From Paulinella micropora (taxonomy: Eukaryota > Cercozoa > Imbricatea > Euglyphida > Paulinellidae), in assembly GCA_019918135.1 (NCBI GenBank), contig WBZZ01000686.1:37501-101500 (forward strand): a DNA stretch of 64,000 bases, read 5' to 3'. Positions 31,782 through 43,652 of the stretch are shown here, in pieces (positions within the stretch are counted from its first letter, which is position 1; every line of letters begins with the position of its first letter). Made by a program: the position numbers and the translations under genes. Under the pieces are notes generated by a model that saw only the letters and a list, made by a program, of their open reading frames with translations, was not told the origin of the DNA and searched no databases.

Positions 31782-33445
31782 GTGCAGAAGCCGAAAGATA
31801 GAAGACAAGCGAGAGAGACAGAAGTCAGACAGCAAGAGGAGCTCAAAGCATTTGAATGGAGAGAAGAGAGCGAGGCGAGAAAGTCAGGCACTCCCATTAT
31901 CCCTCTAAAATGGATAGACACTGTTAAGCAACAGGGAACGAGCGACGAATATCATAAAGCTAGAATCACCCTAAGGGGGGATCTCCTGAAAGCGGGATTG
32001 CAATATGATCCCAAACGCACATACTCACCTACCGCTCACCATCGTACTATCCTTCTTATCATTGCCTATGATGCCTGCTTCGGAATAGACTTGTTGTTAA
32101 TTGACTTCACCACCGCATACTTACATGCCAAAGTGCCTTATGACATCTATGTAACCCCCCCCCCCCGGGTTTTGAGAGAGAAGGTTTTGTTTGGCTCCTC
32201 CGGAAGGCCCTTTATGGTCATCCTGAGGCGGGGAGATTATGGTATGATTTGACGTTGACGTTAAAGGAGTTAGTCGGAAGGCAAGCTTTTATTACTTTCT
32301 CCGTTGACCGGGCTTCTTTTATCAAACATGCCAAGGACCCCATAAGTACGCAGCTTCTCTCTTTTCATGTAGATGATGGACTGCATGCTGCTGATGAATC
32401 CAAACACATAAGTCTTGTAGAGAGCATGAAGAAGCATGGTTTCAGGTGCAAAAACTTAGGGAAGGCCACGGAATTCAAGAACATCCAGATTGTCCAATCT
32501 GAGAAAGGGATTTTACTGCATCAACGAAATATGAACTTCTCACTTTAGATGAGTTAGATTGTATGAAGGAGGTGCCTGCTAAAACCCCTTCAACTCAGAA
32601 AACCCTGCCCCCAGAAGGTTGGTCACCGTCTGCTCAAATATGACTTTAGATGTTTGATTGGCATGCTTATCTTCCTCGCTGTTCACACCCGCCCTCTCTT
32701 GATCTGTCCTTTGAGTATAGCTGAATAACAACAAGTCCCATCACCTGAAATATCTTATGCCATGGTTCACCGTATGTTTCTATGGTTGCAGACCCCGAGA
32801 GCCCTATATTTCAAACGGGGTGCTAGGAGGTTAGTCAAGATGTTGACTGAAGGGTTCTTTGTCCCCAAACCCCCTAAATCACGGAGACCGGCCGAAGGAC
32901 CATCGACCGCAGAAAAGGCACTTGAGCTTTACTCATGTGAAGCCACAGAAGTCAATGCTTTCAATGTCCCCGTTATCGCCAATGTCGAACAACTGATAGA
33001 CGAACACCCCCTCGTGGGATACGTCGACTCAGCCTTTGCCGGAGAAAAGGTTACAAGGAAGTCCCGTTCCGGGTATATCTTTCTCTTCAACGGGGCACCG
33101 GTGGCATGGTTCTCTAAACTTCAAACTGTTATAGCTCAATTTACCCTTGAATCGGAGACCGTATCCGCTAACGAAGCAGTAAGGGAGTTGCTTGCTTTAA
33201 GACAGTCCCTCCGTGACATCGGTTTGCCCATAAGAGCTTTCACCCCCTTGTTCGAGGACAATGAGGGGACTATCATCCTCTCAGAAAAGGGGTTAGGGGA
33301 GTCCAGAACCAAACATATCGATGTCAGGTACCACTGCTCGAGAAGTTGGTTAAGAAGGGAGTTGTTAAATTGTTCCGGGTACCGACGGAGGAAAACCGCG
33401 GATTTATTTAAATATTTCACGTACGAGAAATTCAATTCTGGCTGA
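31782..33445 (+). pseudogene. Copia D reverse transcriptase and RNase H
   Basis: RT blocks PLKWIDTVKQQGT, KARITLRGDLL, LIDFTTAYLHAKVPYDIY and catalytic box SFHVDDGLHAAD. RNase H blocks VGYVDSAFAGEK, APVAWFSKLQTVIAQ, FEDNEGTIIL, ESRTKHIDVRYH. Spread over several frames; fossil. Confidence 0.82.
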
Positions 33446-33857
33446 CCAAATCTCGGTGAAGTTGGTGAAAGAATTTCTCGCAAAGTTTGGTGTTAAAGTC
33501 GCGTTGTAAGTACTGGGTATTTCCCGCATAAATATTCATGCTATGATCATTTATAATTATATTCTCAGAAGCGGATTATATTAATTCTCGTATATTATAT
33601 TTCTCGCATACTGTACATTGAGGGGAGTGATATAGGTGATTTGAGCGCGAGCGTGATTCAACACGCGCCCAGTGACGTCGTACCTCCTTATAGGAGAAGA
33701 GGCATGACATGCCTGGACTTTCACCTTTCTCTTCCCTCCCCCCCCCCCCCCGTTAAGTTGTAATAACTATTCAGTTGCATAATTTTACAAAGTCGAGGGG
33801 GAGGATGGGAAGCGCCGCGGCGAAGGCTGATTCGGGCCCCGGAAACTTACTAAGTAT

Positions 33858-33897
33858 GTGCGTGTTCCCGTGCTGGTGTAAGCTCGGGAACACGCAC
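33858..33897 (+). other. Perfect 13-bp stem-loop
   Basis: GTGCGTGTTCCCG, a 14-base loop, then CGGGAACACGCAC. This is a perfect inverted repeat in the 3' UTR of copia D. No poly-T follows. Confidence 0.8.
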
Positions 33898-34124
33898 TAC
33901 CTTATAGACTGTATTGCTTAAATGCTAAAAACCCTTTGTAATCACAATATATACATAAAAATCGATAAGATGCCAACTTGGGGGTGGAGTGGTAGACGAA
34001 GGGCGATTGATCAGACTATATGTCTTGATAGGCCCCGGGCATCTACCCGACCCCAAGACCCGCTGATAATTACAGATATTTGTATTTGTGATATATATTA
34101 TATTACTTTTGTTACTTTTATATA

Positions 34125-34155
34125 CCCCCTTACGGGAAGAGCTTCCAAATTTTAG
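34125..34155 (+). promoter_or_regulatory. Conserved 3' UTR motif of copia elements (D copy)
   Basis: CCCCTTACGGGAAGAGCTTC followed by CAAATTTTAG, corresponding to the motif on the minus strand of A and C. Confidence 0.5.
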
Positions 34156-34567
34156 TTTTCATATTATGATCATATGTGAATATATATTATGTACACATAT
34201 ATATTTTTCATGTATTTATTACATTTTTTTGTTATTACTTCTTTTGAAGTTATTATCATATCTCTGTATTCTTATATGATCCATATGTATGTAATTTTCA
34301 TATATTTCTCTTACTCATTTGCGAGACAGGGAGAGTAGGGAGTTAATCCTCTTCTCGTTGGGCAGGCCCGAATATACAACAATAGTCGATACGTACTCGC
34401 TGTGGATAGGAGGGTAGCCAACCCAACATTACTTCTCGGAGAGAGTGAGGGTAAGAGAGTATGTTTTGAGTTTGTGTTTTCTGATGTTTCACAAAATAGT
34501 AATAGGAGACGTAACTTAATTAGGAACGGCAGTAACTTAATATTAATTCACTTTGTTCCAGGGGGAG

Positions 34568-34762
34568 TGTTGGAACTAATAATTAATTAATAGTTATGGA
34601 CCGGCCGTATCGGAGTAACGGTGTCGTTAGAGCCATTACTTATGATCCGGCCAGTCAAGTTACCTGGCGCGTCTGTTGGCGCTTTTCTCATTAAAGTTGT
34701 TGTAGTGTGTTGAGAGTGTAGTAGCTATCATAGATTGCTTTATTAATAACAGTAGTCTAACA
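34568..34762 (+). repeat. 3' LTR of copia D (195 bp)
   Basis: TGTTGGA...TCTAACA ends, directly after the GGGGGAG polypurine tract. Contains CGTTAGAGCCATTAC and TTTTCTCATTAAAGT (a probable poly(A) signal region), both shared with C's LTR at 61071-61295. Confidence 0.8.
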
Positions 34763-34848
34763 GGCCGGACATACGTAATGGCTCTAACGACACACATTAC
34801 ATATGCCGGCCCATACTGACTATCCGGTTAATTATATTAGGTCTAACA
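34763..34848 (-). repeat. Cut 3' LTR of copia C (86 bp)
   Basis: On the minus strand it starts TGTTAGACCTAATATAATTA after a poly-G-rich polypurine tract, matching the start of the LTR at 61295. It ends where D's LTR ends. Confidence 0.75.
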
Positions 34849-35839
34849 CCCCCCCTGGATCAAAGTAAATTATTTAATTAACTGTAGGTCCTAATATATC
34901 TATTCTGTGAAAATTATAAAAACACAGACTTAAAACATAATAATATTACTCACTCTTACCCTCACTCTCTCCAAGAGGTTATGTCGATGGTGGCTACCCG
35001 GCTTGCTAGGGCAAGTATGCATCAACTAGATTACATACAGGGCAGCTCCCCCCAGTCAAGCTAGGCCTGGTCGACGAGAAGAGGATTAGGTCATACGCAC
35101 CCCTATCCTAAACATAGTAACATTATGTATGTAACGCAAGTATGATATGGTCATAATACACACATAATATTGATATATATATGATCACGTAAGTAGCCAT
35201 AATATATAAAAATAAGATATATGATAATGTATCCATCTGTACTGATCTATCAAAAGGTATGATCAACTTGAACTATATATATTACTCATCTATCCGGTAG
35301 TATGAATTTATAAATTTGACAGCGCTTCCCGTAGAGGGGTATAAAAAGGACATAAAATAATATAATATATTTTTGAACAAAGACACGATATCTGTAATTA
35401 TCGGCCTGTCTGGTACATCCGGCTGGTCTGACGTACTTCCGTGTTGTTCCACACTCCCGTGTGGCACGTTCACCGACCAGCCGGACTCCATGTCGGCTTC
35501 TTATAGATTTTTATGTATGTAAGTGTATAAAGATAGAAGTTGAAACGGAGCGAGCAAAAGGGACGAGATCTACAATTAGTTATTTCAGGTTGAGAAACCG
35601 ATAGGTAAATCAGTTTGACAACCTGAAATACTAATGTCTTTTCCGCGCCAGAGCTCATTGCTCATTCCATCATTCTGGGGCCGGTTACTCGCCACCGGGC
35701 CCATTCATCTATTCGTTCACCTCTACAACTTATGTGTAATATGCGAGAAAATTATTGTATTATATACCCTGGGAATGTAAACGAAGTTCAGGATGATAAG
35801 CCTTACTAATACGGGAATTGATCGGGTTTTATCCTGAAT
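34849..35839 (-). other. Copia C 3' UTR
   Basis: Non-coding; matches D's 3' UTR in opposite orientation, including the GATAATTACAGATAT block and the motif at 35305-35339. No gene. Confidence 0.6.
35305..35339 (-). promoter_or_regulatory. Conserved 3' UTR motif of copia elements (C copy)
   Basis: Minus strand: CCCCTCTACGGGAAGCGCTG followed by TCAAATTTATAAATT. Third copy of the motif also found in A and D. Confidence 0.5.
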
Positions 35840-37460
35840 TTAGCAATTTTCCCTACTAAGCACAACGGAGATTTTTCCTGCCAGGTAATTGAATTTATCT
35901 ACCGTAAAATGTATTTTGGTGAATACATCTGCGATATTTTCCTCCGTAGGGACCCGGAATAGTTTGACCTTTCCTTCTCTCACGAGTTGCGCTAGAAGGT
36001 GGTACCGAACCTCTATGTGCTTGGTCCTAGCTTCCCCTAGTCCTCTCCGACAATAATATCGTTCCTTCGTTATCTTCGAAGAGAGGAGGACCTTCAAGAT
36101 TTATTCCGATATCCAGTAAAGTTTGTTGTAATGCAAGGAGTTCTCTGACCGCCTCATTTGCTGAAACAGTCTCGGATTCTAATGTGGATTGAGCTATCAC
36201 GGATTGCAGTTTAGAAAACCACGAAATTGGTGTCCCGTTGAATAAGTAAACGTATCCGGACCTTGATTTTCGCGAGTTCTTATCCCCCGCAAAATCCGAG
36301 TCTACAAATCCGACTATCGGTTGTTCCGCGATAATTCTGTCTACATTAGCGAGAACTGGCACGCTGAACATGTCCATTCCGGGTATTGCGGGTTTTCCAA
36401 TGATATCATCGATTGCGTTGCAGCTGCGCAAGATTCCAGGTTAGGTTTCCAAGATTCCGGAGTTTTAGGGACCGAGAAATTAGTTTCTAGCAACTTCCGT
36501 AAATTTCGATCTCCTCTGCTGAAAAATAGCGCTCGCGGAGTCAAAAGCCACAAGAACATCCTGTGCACCATAGCATTAGACATCTCCGGGTTAGGGACTT
36601 GGGACTTAGCTGCTATACTTAAAGGGCATATGAGGAGTGGCCGAGTGTGGACAGCCAAAAAGATAAGCATCCCTATCAGGCATCTAAGATCATAGCGTAA
36701 TAGGCGATGGTCCTTCTTTAGGGGAGCGGGGTTATCAGAAGTGAATGGCGTTTTAGCCGGTATCTCCTTCATATAACCAAACTCCTCTAAGATCAACAAC
36801 TCATACTTACGCTGATGCAGAGTAATCCCCTTTTCAGTCTGGATGATCTGAATATTTTTGAATTCGGTGGCTTTGCCTAGGTCCTTGCACCGGAAGCCTC
36901 TCTTTTCGAACAACTTCACCATCTTGATGTGCCTTTCTTGTGATGCAGCATGGCAGCCATCATCGACGTGAAGGGACACCAGTTGGGTAGTTTGGGGGTT
37001 ACTCCCATGCTTTACGAAAGGCCCTGTCTAGCGTGAGGGGCTTGAATTCGTGTTCAGTAATGAGCTCCCCAGACAGTACGTCGTACCAAAGAAGGCCTGC
37101 CTCCGGATGACCGTATAGGGCCTTCTTCAGAAGCCAGACATAGTCTGCCGTCTGAAATTCGGCCGGCGGTTTGACATATATGTCATATGGGAGATTTGCG
37201 TGCAGATAAGCGGTCGTGAAATCAATCAGCCATAAGTCTATTCCGAAAAAGGCTGCATAGGTTACCATGAGCAAAATGGTCCTGTGCTGGGCTGTGGGAG
37301 AGTAGGTCTTTTTGGGGTTGTACTGAGCGTAAGCTTTCAGGAGGTCCCCTCTTAGGGTTATCCGGGCTTTGTGGAAATCATCCGCAGTACCTTGTTGTTT
37401 TACCGTATCTATCCATTTTATAGGAATGATTGGTGTGCCCGACATTTTCGCTTCGCTCAC
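35840..37460 (-). pseudogene. Copia C reverse transcriptase and RNase H
   Basis: RT blocks PIKWIDTVKQQGT, KARITLRGDLL, LIDFTTAYLHANLPYDIY, SLHVDDGCHAAS. RNase H blocks VGFVDSDFAGDK, TPISWFSKLQSVIAQ, FEDNEGTILL, ARTKHIEVRYH. Lies in several frames (36999-37460, 36341-36979, 35840-36431). Fossil. Confidence 0.85.
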
Positions 37461-37480
37461 TCTTCGGCAAACAAACGCTT

Positions 37481-38638
37481 TTAGTTCTTTGAGCTTTCGA
37501 ATTCCGTCTGTCTAGCTTGCCTACGGTCTTTTGGTTTTTGTACTACTGGGAATTCCGGGAATTTCTCACTCACGAGACAATACTCCGCCCGATTTTCCTC
37601 CCGGGCACATACCGCGACATGAGCCCTCGTCCTCTTTCCAGTGGTAATGTTTTCACTTGACATTTCCGCCTGTTCGTGTGATCTCCATCCCGGTTTATGT
37701 GCCGCTCTCTGCACCTCTACCCTCTCCCTCTCCGCCTCGACAAACGCAAATTCTGAGGTGACCTCAATCCCGGGATCGTTAGTATTGAGATCCGAATCAG
37801 GATTTTTGTTGGTCGACAAGGGTGGTGGTGCGGTTGTGGCTTTTTGCTCACGCGATTCGGGCATAGCTTCTGACTGTTGTGGGGCTTTGGCATATTTGAC
37901 GATTTCTGTGTCTAATATCTTATCCGTGACGCCGTCGTCAAACAAGACGCTATGCGCGGGAAAACGTTTAGATTTACGGGTAACGGGAGCAGACGGGGCT
38001 GTTGCTGTCCCCCGTCGTATTGCCGTCTCCCATTTATCCCCGTAAGTCAATCTAGCCCACTGCTCCCCAAAAGCCCTTGCCGGGATTTCCACATACGTTC
38101 CGGACAACCGCTGTCTTTCTTTGGGCTTACGCCCCCTTCTTGCTTTCTTTATCTCCCCCTGCTCATCAGTCGGCTGAGCAACTTGGGGACTCGGAGGCTC
38201 TAAGGGGGGCGGGCTCGTGCTCACGAACACCAGTCCCTCTTCTGCCTCGCTATCCTCGTCAGTTTGCGGAGTGTGGAGTGACTCACCAGGGGGGGATTCC
38301 AGAGTGAGGGTCGGAGCGGGAGGGGGATTTCCTACCGGGGGATTTCCTCCCCCTGCCGGAATCTCTCCTCCCGGGTCCTCCCCTGAAACGGTTCCTTGAT
38401 CTTCTGGGGTCATTTGTTGCGATTGGGGAGGGGGGGGGGGGCTGTTGCCAATTAACAGAGAACATCTCACCCTCAACATCATCTCTTTCGAGAGACTTAG
38501 ATGCACCCCTCTTCCCCAGTCTCCAAACGTCAAAGATAACATCACGGACATTACCGAATATTTTCCTCGCAACCAGATCGTATACGCGATAATACCCGTT
38601 GTTTCTTTCATACCCGAGAAATAAAACTTTTCTCTCAC
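37481..38638 (-). pseudogene. Copia C post-integrase linker
   Basis: 385 residues, rich in Pro, Glu and Ser, with the basic patch KKARRGRKPKERQ and the block YVEIPARAFGEQWARLTYGDKW. This block recurs in D (IIQIPARAFGQEWAKSTYGGKW) and in shorter form in A and B. It may be a conserved linker element between integrase and RT. Confidence 0.7.
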
Positions 38639-39292
38639 CTTTCCCCCTCTTTGCGTCTACTTTCATGTACGCCAAACATCCAATGGGGCGCAAATGACGC
38701 AAAAGGGGTTTTCCCTTATGAATAACTTCATAAGGAGATTTCCCTTAAAAGGGCCGCGGGCAAGAGGTAAGAGGTTGCCAAAATAAGTGGAAGCTTTCTC
38801 CGTCTCAGTCCACATGGACTCAGGAAGATCGGCGTCGCTGAGAACCGCCCTTGCGGGTCCGCCGCATGTCTGGTGGGCTCGTTCTATTTTAGCAACCGCC
38901 TGTTTCTCCCCCGTTGGAGCCTCAAGGAGGACTGGTTGATTTATATCAATCCAAGTCTGAAACTCCTTGTACTTACCATATTCCTGGTCACAAGTCAAGA
39001 ATTTCACTTTTCTTCCCGTATGCCGTTCGAAGAAGGCAACGGCCTTAAGGAAGCATGTGAAAAACTCATTATTATGTCTCAGATAATAGTCTAACTCAAA
39101 CCCAGATGCAAGACATTTTACGGTGAACTTGTACTTTTTCCCATCCCACGATAAGGTATTCCACCAACCCTGAGTATCCATTGATATGTGGACCCCAGGG
39201 TGGCGTTCTACCGCATGGTGGTTGTCTTTGAAATGGGGCACTCTCTTTATCTTATTCTTTAAGCACCACTCGCATCTCATTACTCGTTCCAC
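38639..39292 (-). pseudogene. Copia C integrase
   Basis: Zinc cysteines CEWCLKNKIKR, catalytic core start HISMDTQGWWNT, middle VKFLTCDQEYGKY, IERAHQTCGGPARAV. The post-core block RKVLFLGYERNNGYYRVYD follows in another frame. Fossil. Confidence 0.82.
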
Positions 39293-39716
39293 TCCCTCCC
39301 CACTATCTTTACTACCATATAGTTAGCCATTCGCTCCATGGCTTTTGCCCCTCTGTGCTTACACATACGATGGAACACAGTGGCATGTATGTTTTCATGA
39401 TAGTGAGGACGAACGACAGGACATAAAGCTTTACTACCTAGCGCTTTATATCCCTTACTCTCAGCCCTCTCATCTTTCTCATGATCTATCTCGGTAGAGT
39501 AGGGTACGTATGTATTAAGTACGTCACATCGCCAACCACAAATACTCGGTGACAACACAGTATACGTCATGGTATGTAGGTGGGTTGGTTTTCTGAGAAA
39601 GATGAGAGGTGGGTTGTCAAGCTTGTCCCCCCGAGTCCGACGTGACACTGTCATCATCGTCGGGCTCGGGGGCCTCACTTGTGACGGAGGGCGTAGTAGT
39701 AGAGGGACCTGTGGGC

Positions 39717-40858
39717 TCAAGTCCACTCGTTAGGATTGAGAGGTGGGGTGCCCGGGGCATCAAACACCGTCAAGTGGTTTGGGAGTGCTCTCCCTCTAGC
39801 CACGATTTGGTCTTCCGTAATAAGAATGGGCTTTCTGAGCACTATCACTTGATTGTTTTGGTATATGACGGCAAAACCCTTACGAACCCATGCTGAAGTA
39901 GCCACTAACCCGTATTTTAGGTGCGGGTTGTAGGTAGTGTGGGCATCAAGGACATTGACTTCTTCCCCATAAGCTCCCGACAGATTCATTAAAACTTTCC
40001 CTTTGTACTCGGTTCTAATGCTTCCTTTTGCTAATATGCGGAATTTCTGTGGAGCCCTCTTAAGACTGACAAACGTAGATCTATCTGGGGACTGTGTTTC
40101 GCTTGCACCACTATCGTCTACCCACACTATATTGCTGCTGTTAGTTCTGTGGTCAGAGTTGTCCATCAACATGATAGAGCATTCAGAGTGTGGTTTGTCT
40201 TGTTCGGGGAATGAAGTGGTGGTGTCTGTGTCTGATAGGCTTTGGGGTTCGTCTTCTTCTGGAGGTGTCACTCCACCCAACACATCCTCGAGATCCTCTA
40301 CTTCCTTTACCATGTAAGGGAAAGATGAAACGATGCCTCGTGCAAACGGGTTGTTGTGTTTGGTAGCAAGGGTAAGGACGCAATCATGCATGGCGTAATA
40401 TAATTCTGTATAGAATTCATCATATTCCCCCTCCTGGCTCGTAATCAACCCGTCTGTCACTGTTCTACTCTTAAGCCCCTGATTGAGAGCAGTAACCAAA
40501 CGTTGTATTTCTTCAATGGGGAGTAGTCCTCCACCTTTTAACACTCGTTTTCCGTCCCTTACCCAAACGTTACTATCCTCAGCTCTACCTGGCTCTCCCT
40601 CTTCCATGACCTCAGGGGGCCAAATAAAGGTGATGAGGATGTATTAGATAGTGCAGTGGTAGGTTGAGAAGACGAAGTGTGGGTCAAAGTTGGTACAGAC
40701 AAAGTAGGTACAGACAATCTACCCTCTACTGCTCCCCCTGCTGCTACTCCTACTCCCCCTACTCCTCTTTCTCCTACTCTCATTCCTACTCCCCCTGCTC
40801 CTACTCCTCCTACTCCTTCCCCTATTTCTCCCACTCCCTCTATGGATGTAGTAGTGGC

Positions 40859-40896
<38 letters not shown>

Positions 40897-41702
40897 GTGT
40901 GCGAAGAGATGTAGTTGCGTTGTTGGATCGAGCAGGGTTGATGCTTTCTTTCCACAAAGTGATGTGTGTAAACAAAGTGGCAGGTTCGTAATACATAGCA
41001 TCATGGGGGGGGGGGAGCAACCCTAGGTTCAGTTTTTCCCTGTACTTGCTCAATATCTCCCCTCTTTTCCTTTCTTGATCAACATGAAGCGAGCAAAAGT
41101 CATGGTCTATCAGTCTAGCAGCACACTTCCCACCCTGCACCCCCTTCTTCGCCGCTCCCAGTCTCCACGAACACCTAGCTCCTGTATCAGGCACTGTCGC
41201 CTCACACTGCTTACTGCTTGTGACATGACCGTCAACTGTACGTACTGGTCTATCGTGAAGGTTGAGGGGTGGGCCACCTACTTCTCGTAACTTGACTGGG
41301 TTGTATTTTTTCACGAGTAATTTTACGTACCCTACCCTTGTACGTTTGAGGGCGCAATTCCCTTCCAAAGGTATGATTTGGTTTAGGTGAGTTGGGTCGC
41401 CAGCCATATCAAGGGTGGTCAAAAACTTATTCTCGTGAAGGGGTGGAATAGTGGGGCGAGTGTGTGTGGAGTCGTTTTGTGTAGATGATGCATGTCCTTT
41501 CTGCTCTCCTCTACGCACACCACCCTCAACACCTCCTCCCCCTCTATTTCTTGCGCCAGGTAGCTTAGATGCGTGAGATAAAAGTGGCATGGGGGTGTTG
41601 TTTGAAGATGGGGGGTTGTCTTCCTCGATGCTCATACCACTGTCATCTTCTAGGGTGTTAGTTGAGAGTGGGGTGTCATCTTCCTCGACATACATACCAC
41701 TG
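39717..41702 (-). pseudogene. Copia C N-terminal pol with aspartic protease
   Basis: The N-terminal part has a Cys/His block (CEATVPDTGARCSW ... CAARLIDHDFCSLH) that may bind zinc, a Thr/Gly-rich linker coded by a trinucleotide tract near 40860-40895, a helical block shared with B (EYDEFYTELYYAMHDCVLTLA) and the protease motif VWVDDSGAS. Spread over two frames. Transposon T interrupts its upstream side. Fossil. Confidence 0.72.
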
Positions 41703-42332
41703 GAGGTGATGTTCAAAGGTACTAGTACCTTTTGCCACTTTTTGCCACAGGCAATTTCATAAATATAAGAGGCAAATTCCTGCATGTTTTGTTGATAAAA
41801 CAAGCAGATCTATGATTTAAAAGCATTATTTATTAATAAATTCAACATTTCAAGTTAGTTTTGAACTTGCAGAGTGACAAAATCAAGCAAAAGCGTGGCA
41901 AAAATACTTGCCACTTTTTGCTAAGTTATTGGCCTATTTTTGCTTCTTTTTTGCTTGATTTTTCATCTAATATGAATGAAAATAATCAGATTTAATGATA
42001 AATTAATTTTACTTCATGATCCACCACCCGGCTGACATGAAATACGTGGCATGCGGTGTCACTAGTACATTAAAAAGTGGATGTGTAAAACTTTCTAAGT
42101 CAATGATACGGACTAGTCTAGGCAAGCGTTCCTGGCAGAATTGTGTGCGGAACAGTTTAATTCGATCACACTGAATCTAAATATATAATTTTTAAATTAA
42201 TTGTGAAGCCATCTTATTTGTATGTATAAGAAATACACACACTTCAAGTTGCCACCTGCCAATATTAAAATTGTTCTAAGTCCGTAACTCATACTTTCAA
42301 AGTGCGATCAATTCAGCCGGAAATAAAGCAAT
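41703..42332. repeat. Left terminal inverted repeat of transposon T
   Basis: Inverse of 49899-50526. Contains several copies of TTGCCAC/GTGGCAA (TTTGCCACTTTTTGCCACAG near 41731, GTGGCAAAAATACTTGCCAC near 41898, CAAGTTGCCACC near 42246), likely binding sites for the element's own protein. Confidence 0.9.
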
Positions 42333-42443
42333 CTAATTCAAAACAAAGAGAATATAAGCAATAATTAAGAATTTACGTTTTCGTCTAATTTCCGATTTAT
42401 TTATTATATAAATACTTTACCACTGTACTGGTACATTTTGCAA

Positions 42444-43652
42444 TTAAGATCGATAGCCCAACATTCCAAGCAAGAGCTGTTGTTCGCGCATATGTTGTTC
42501 GCGCAGTTGCCTGCTCTCCCTCTCCAATCTCTGCGACTCCATGATTAGGTGATAGTGTACCATTCCTTGTGCTGAATTTGGCAATACATACTGGTTGCGG
42601 TCATCTACGTAGTGAGTAACTGGGAATTGGTTGGCGGCATAGGCAGATTGATTGACGTACTGATTTTGGTTGGGAGCGTGATAAGTACGAACAACAATAT
42701 CACCCTGATTGTAGTTATTATTGTAATTGTTCTCTTTTTCAGGGACATGTTTGTTACCCTCGGGCTGGGAATTTGTGACAGTGCTACCGCTTCCCTTCAA
42801 ATTTATCTGCTTTATTTCATTTTGGAGAGCAGCAAGTGCGTTGGCCAGAGAGGACGAGACCGCAGTGTTTTGTGCAGTGAAGCTACTCATCGCGGCAGCA
42901 ATTGCGTCAGTAACCTGCTGGCCAACATCAACTGGAGCTTCAGACTTAGGAGCTTCAGGTGGTAACTGAGTGGCGCCGACCGCGATCAAAGGCTTCTCAT
43001 CGTTCTCACTTTCGGGGTCGTCAAGTGTGACTTCCACCTTTGGCTGTTTTGTCTTTTTCTGTTTGGCTTTTTTCGGCTTACTAGATTTGGATTTGCCTTT
43101 CGCTGGCGGCTTGCCATGAGTCTCAGCATCGCCAAGCTCAGACTTGATTGCCAACTCCGGAGTCTGTGAAAAAAAAATGAAAAAAAAAAACATATCATCT
43201 TCGACGACAGATTATCATGAAGGCAAATTCAAAGCTAGTAACAAAACGAAAAAGCTGATTACGATTTCAGTGGCTGGCTGTGCTTCTTCCTTGGGCTTGA
43301 TGACCCTCTTCGGCCGGCCGTTCGCATGGAATTTCTGGAGAGCGTTGGGCTGATCTCTAAACCATACGAAGTCGAAAATCTGCGGAGCTTGTTCTATGGG
43401 TAGTGTCCCCGCAGCCGCAGCGCTCATTTGTGCAAGCCCCGGCTCAACATCTTTCTCCCACTGCTCGACACTCATATAGCCAGCGTTCCTTGACTTTGCT
43501 GCATCTATCGCCTTCATTGACACGCACTGAAACTGGCGAAACACCTGGCCTGTCTCCTGATCCTCAACAACACGACTCACAAGCAAGGTTTTGTTTAGGT
43601 CAGTGATGTCCTTGGAGCCTTGCTTGAGAAAATGTGTGGTCAAGGTTGCCAT
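42444..43652 (-). CDS. Transposon T protein 1, two exons, unknown function
   Basis: Exon 1 is 43652-43263 (ATG start, MATLTTHFLKQGSKDITDLN) and exon 2 is 43163-42444. The 99-bp intron has GTAATC at its start and TTTTTTTTTTCACAG at its end, and phase 0 is kept across it. The product is 369 residues. The first 120 form a compact domain (KTLLVSRVVEDQETGQVFRQFQCVSM, FVWFRDQPNALQKFHANGRP), followed by a lysine-rich acidic linker (KGKSKSSKPKKAKQKKTK), an Ala/Ser coiled-coil-like segment, an Asn/Gln/Tyr-rich stretch and a C-terminal helix (ESQRLERESRQLREQHMREQQ). I do not recognise the family; it could be an accessory DNA-binding or capsid-unrelated structural protein. Further 5' exons may exist near 43.7-44.05 kb. 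Confidence 0.6.

Larger units (their letters stand above)
33446..34567 (+). other. Copia D 3' UTR
   Basis: AT-rich. It holds a 13-bp perfect stem-loop (33858-33897), the conserved 3' UTR motif (34125-34155) and a block near 34330-34500 (CTCGGAGAGAGTGAGGGTAAG) that matches the 3' UTR of C in opposite orientation (34900-35090). Ends with the polypurine tract. Confidence 0.6.
30061..34762 (+). mobile_element. Ty1/copia retrotransposon D (plus), fossil, 3' part with LTR
   Basis: Begins within the integrase zinc region (CEYCLRNKIK), next to island 1. Then integrase (to about 31407), linker, RT (31782-32548), RT end/RNase H (32762-33445), a long AT-rich 3' UTR, polypurine tract GGGGGAG and a 195-bp LTR at 34568-34762. 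It is broken, with several interruptions. It is the same family as element C and lies tail to tail with it. The missing 5' part is not found left of island 1. Confidence 0.85.
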
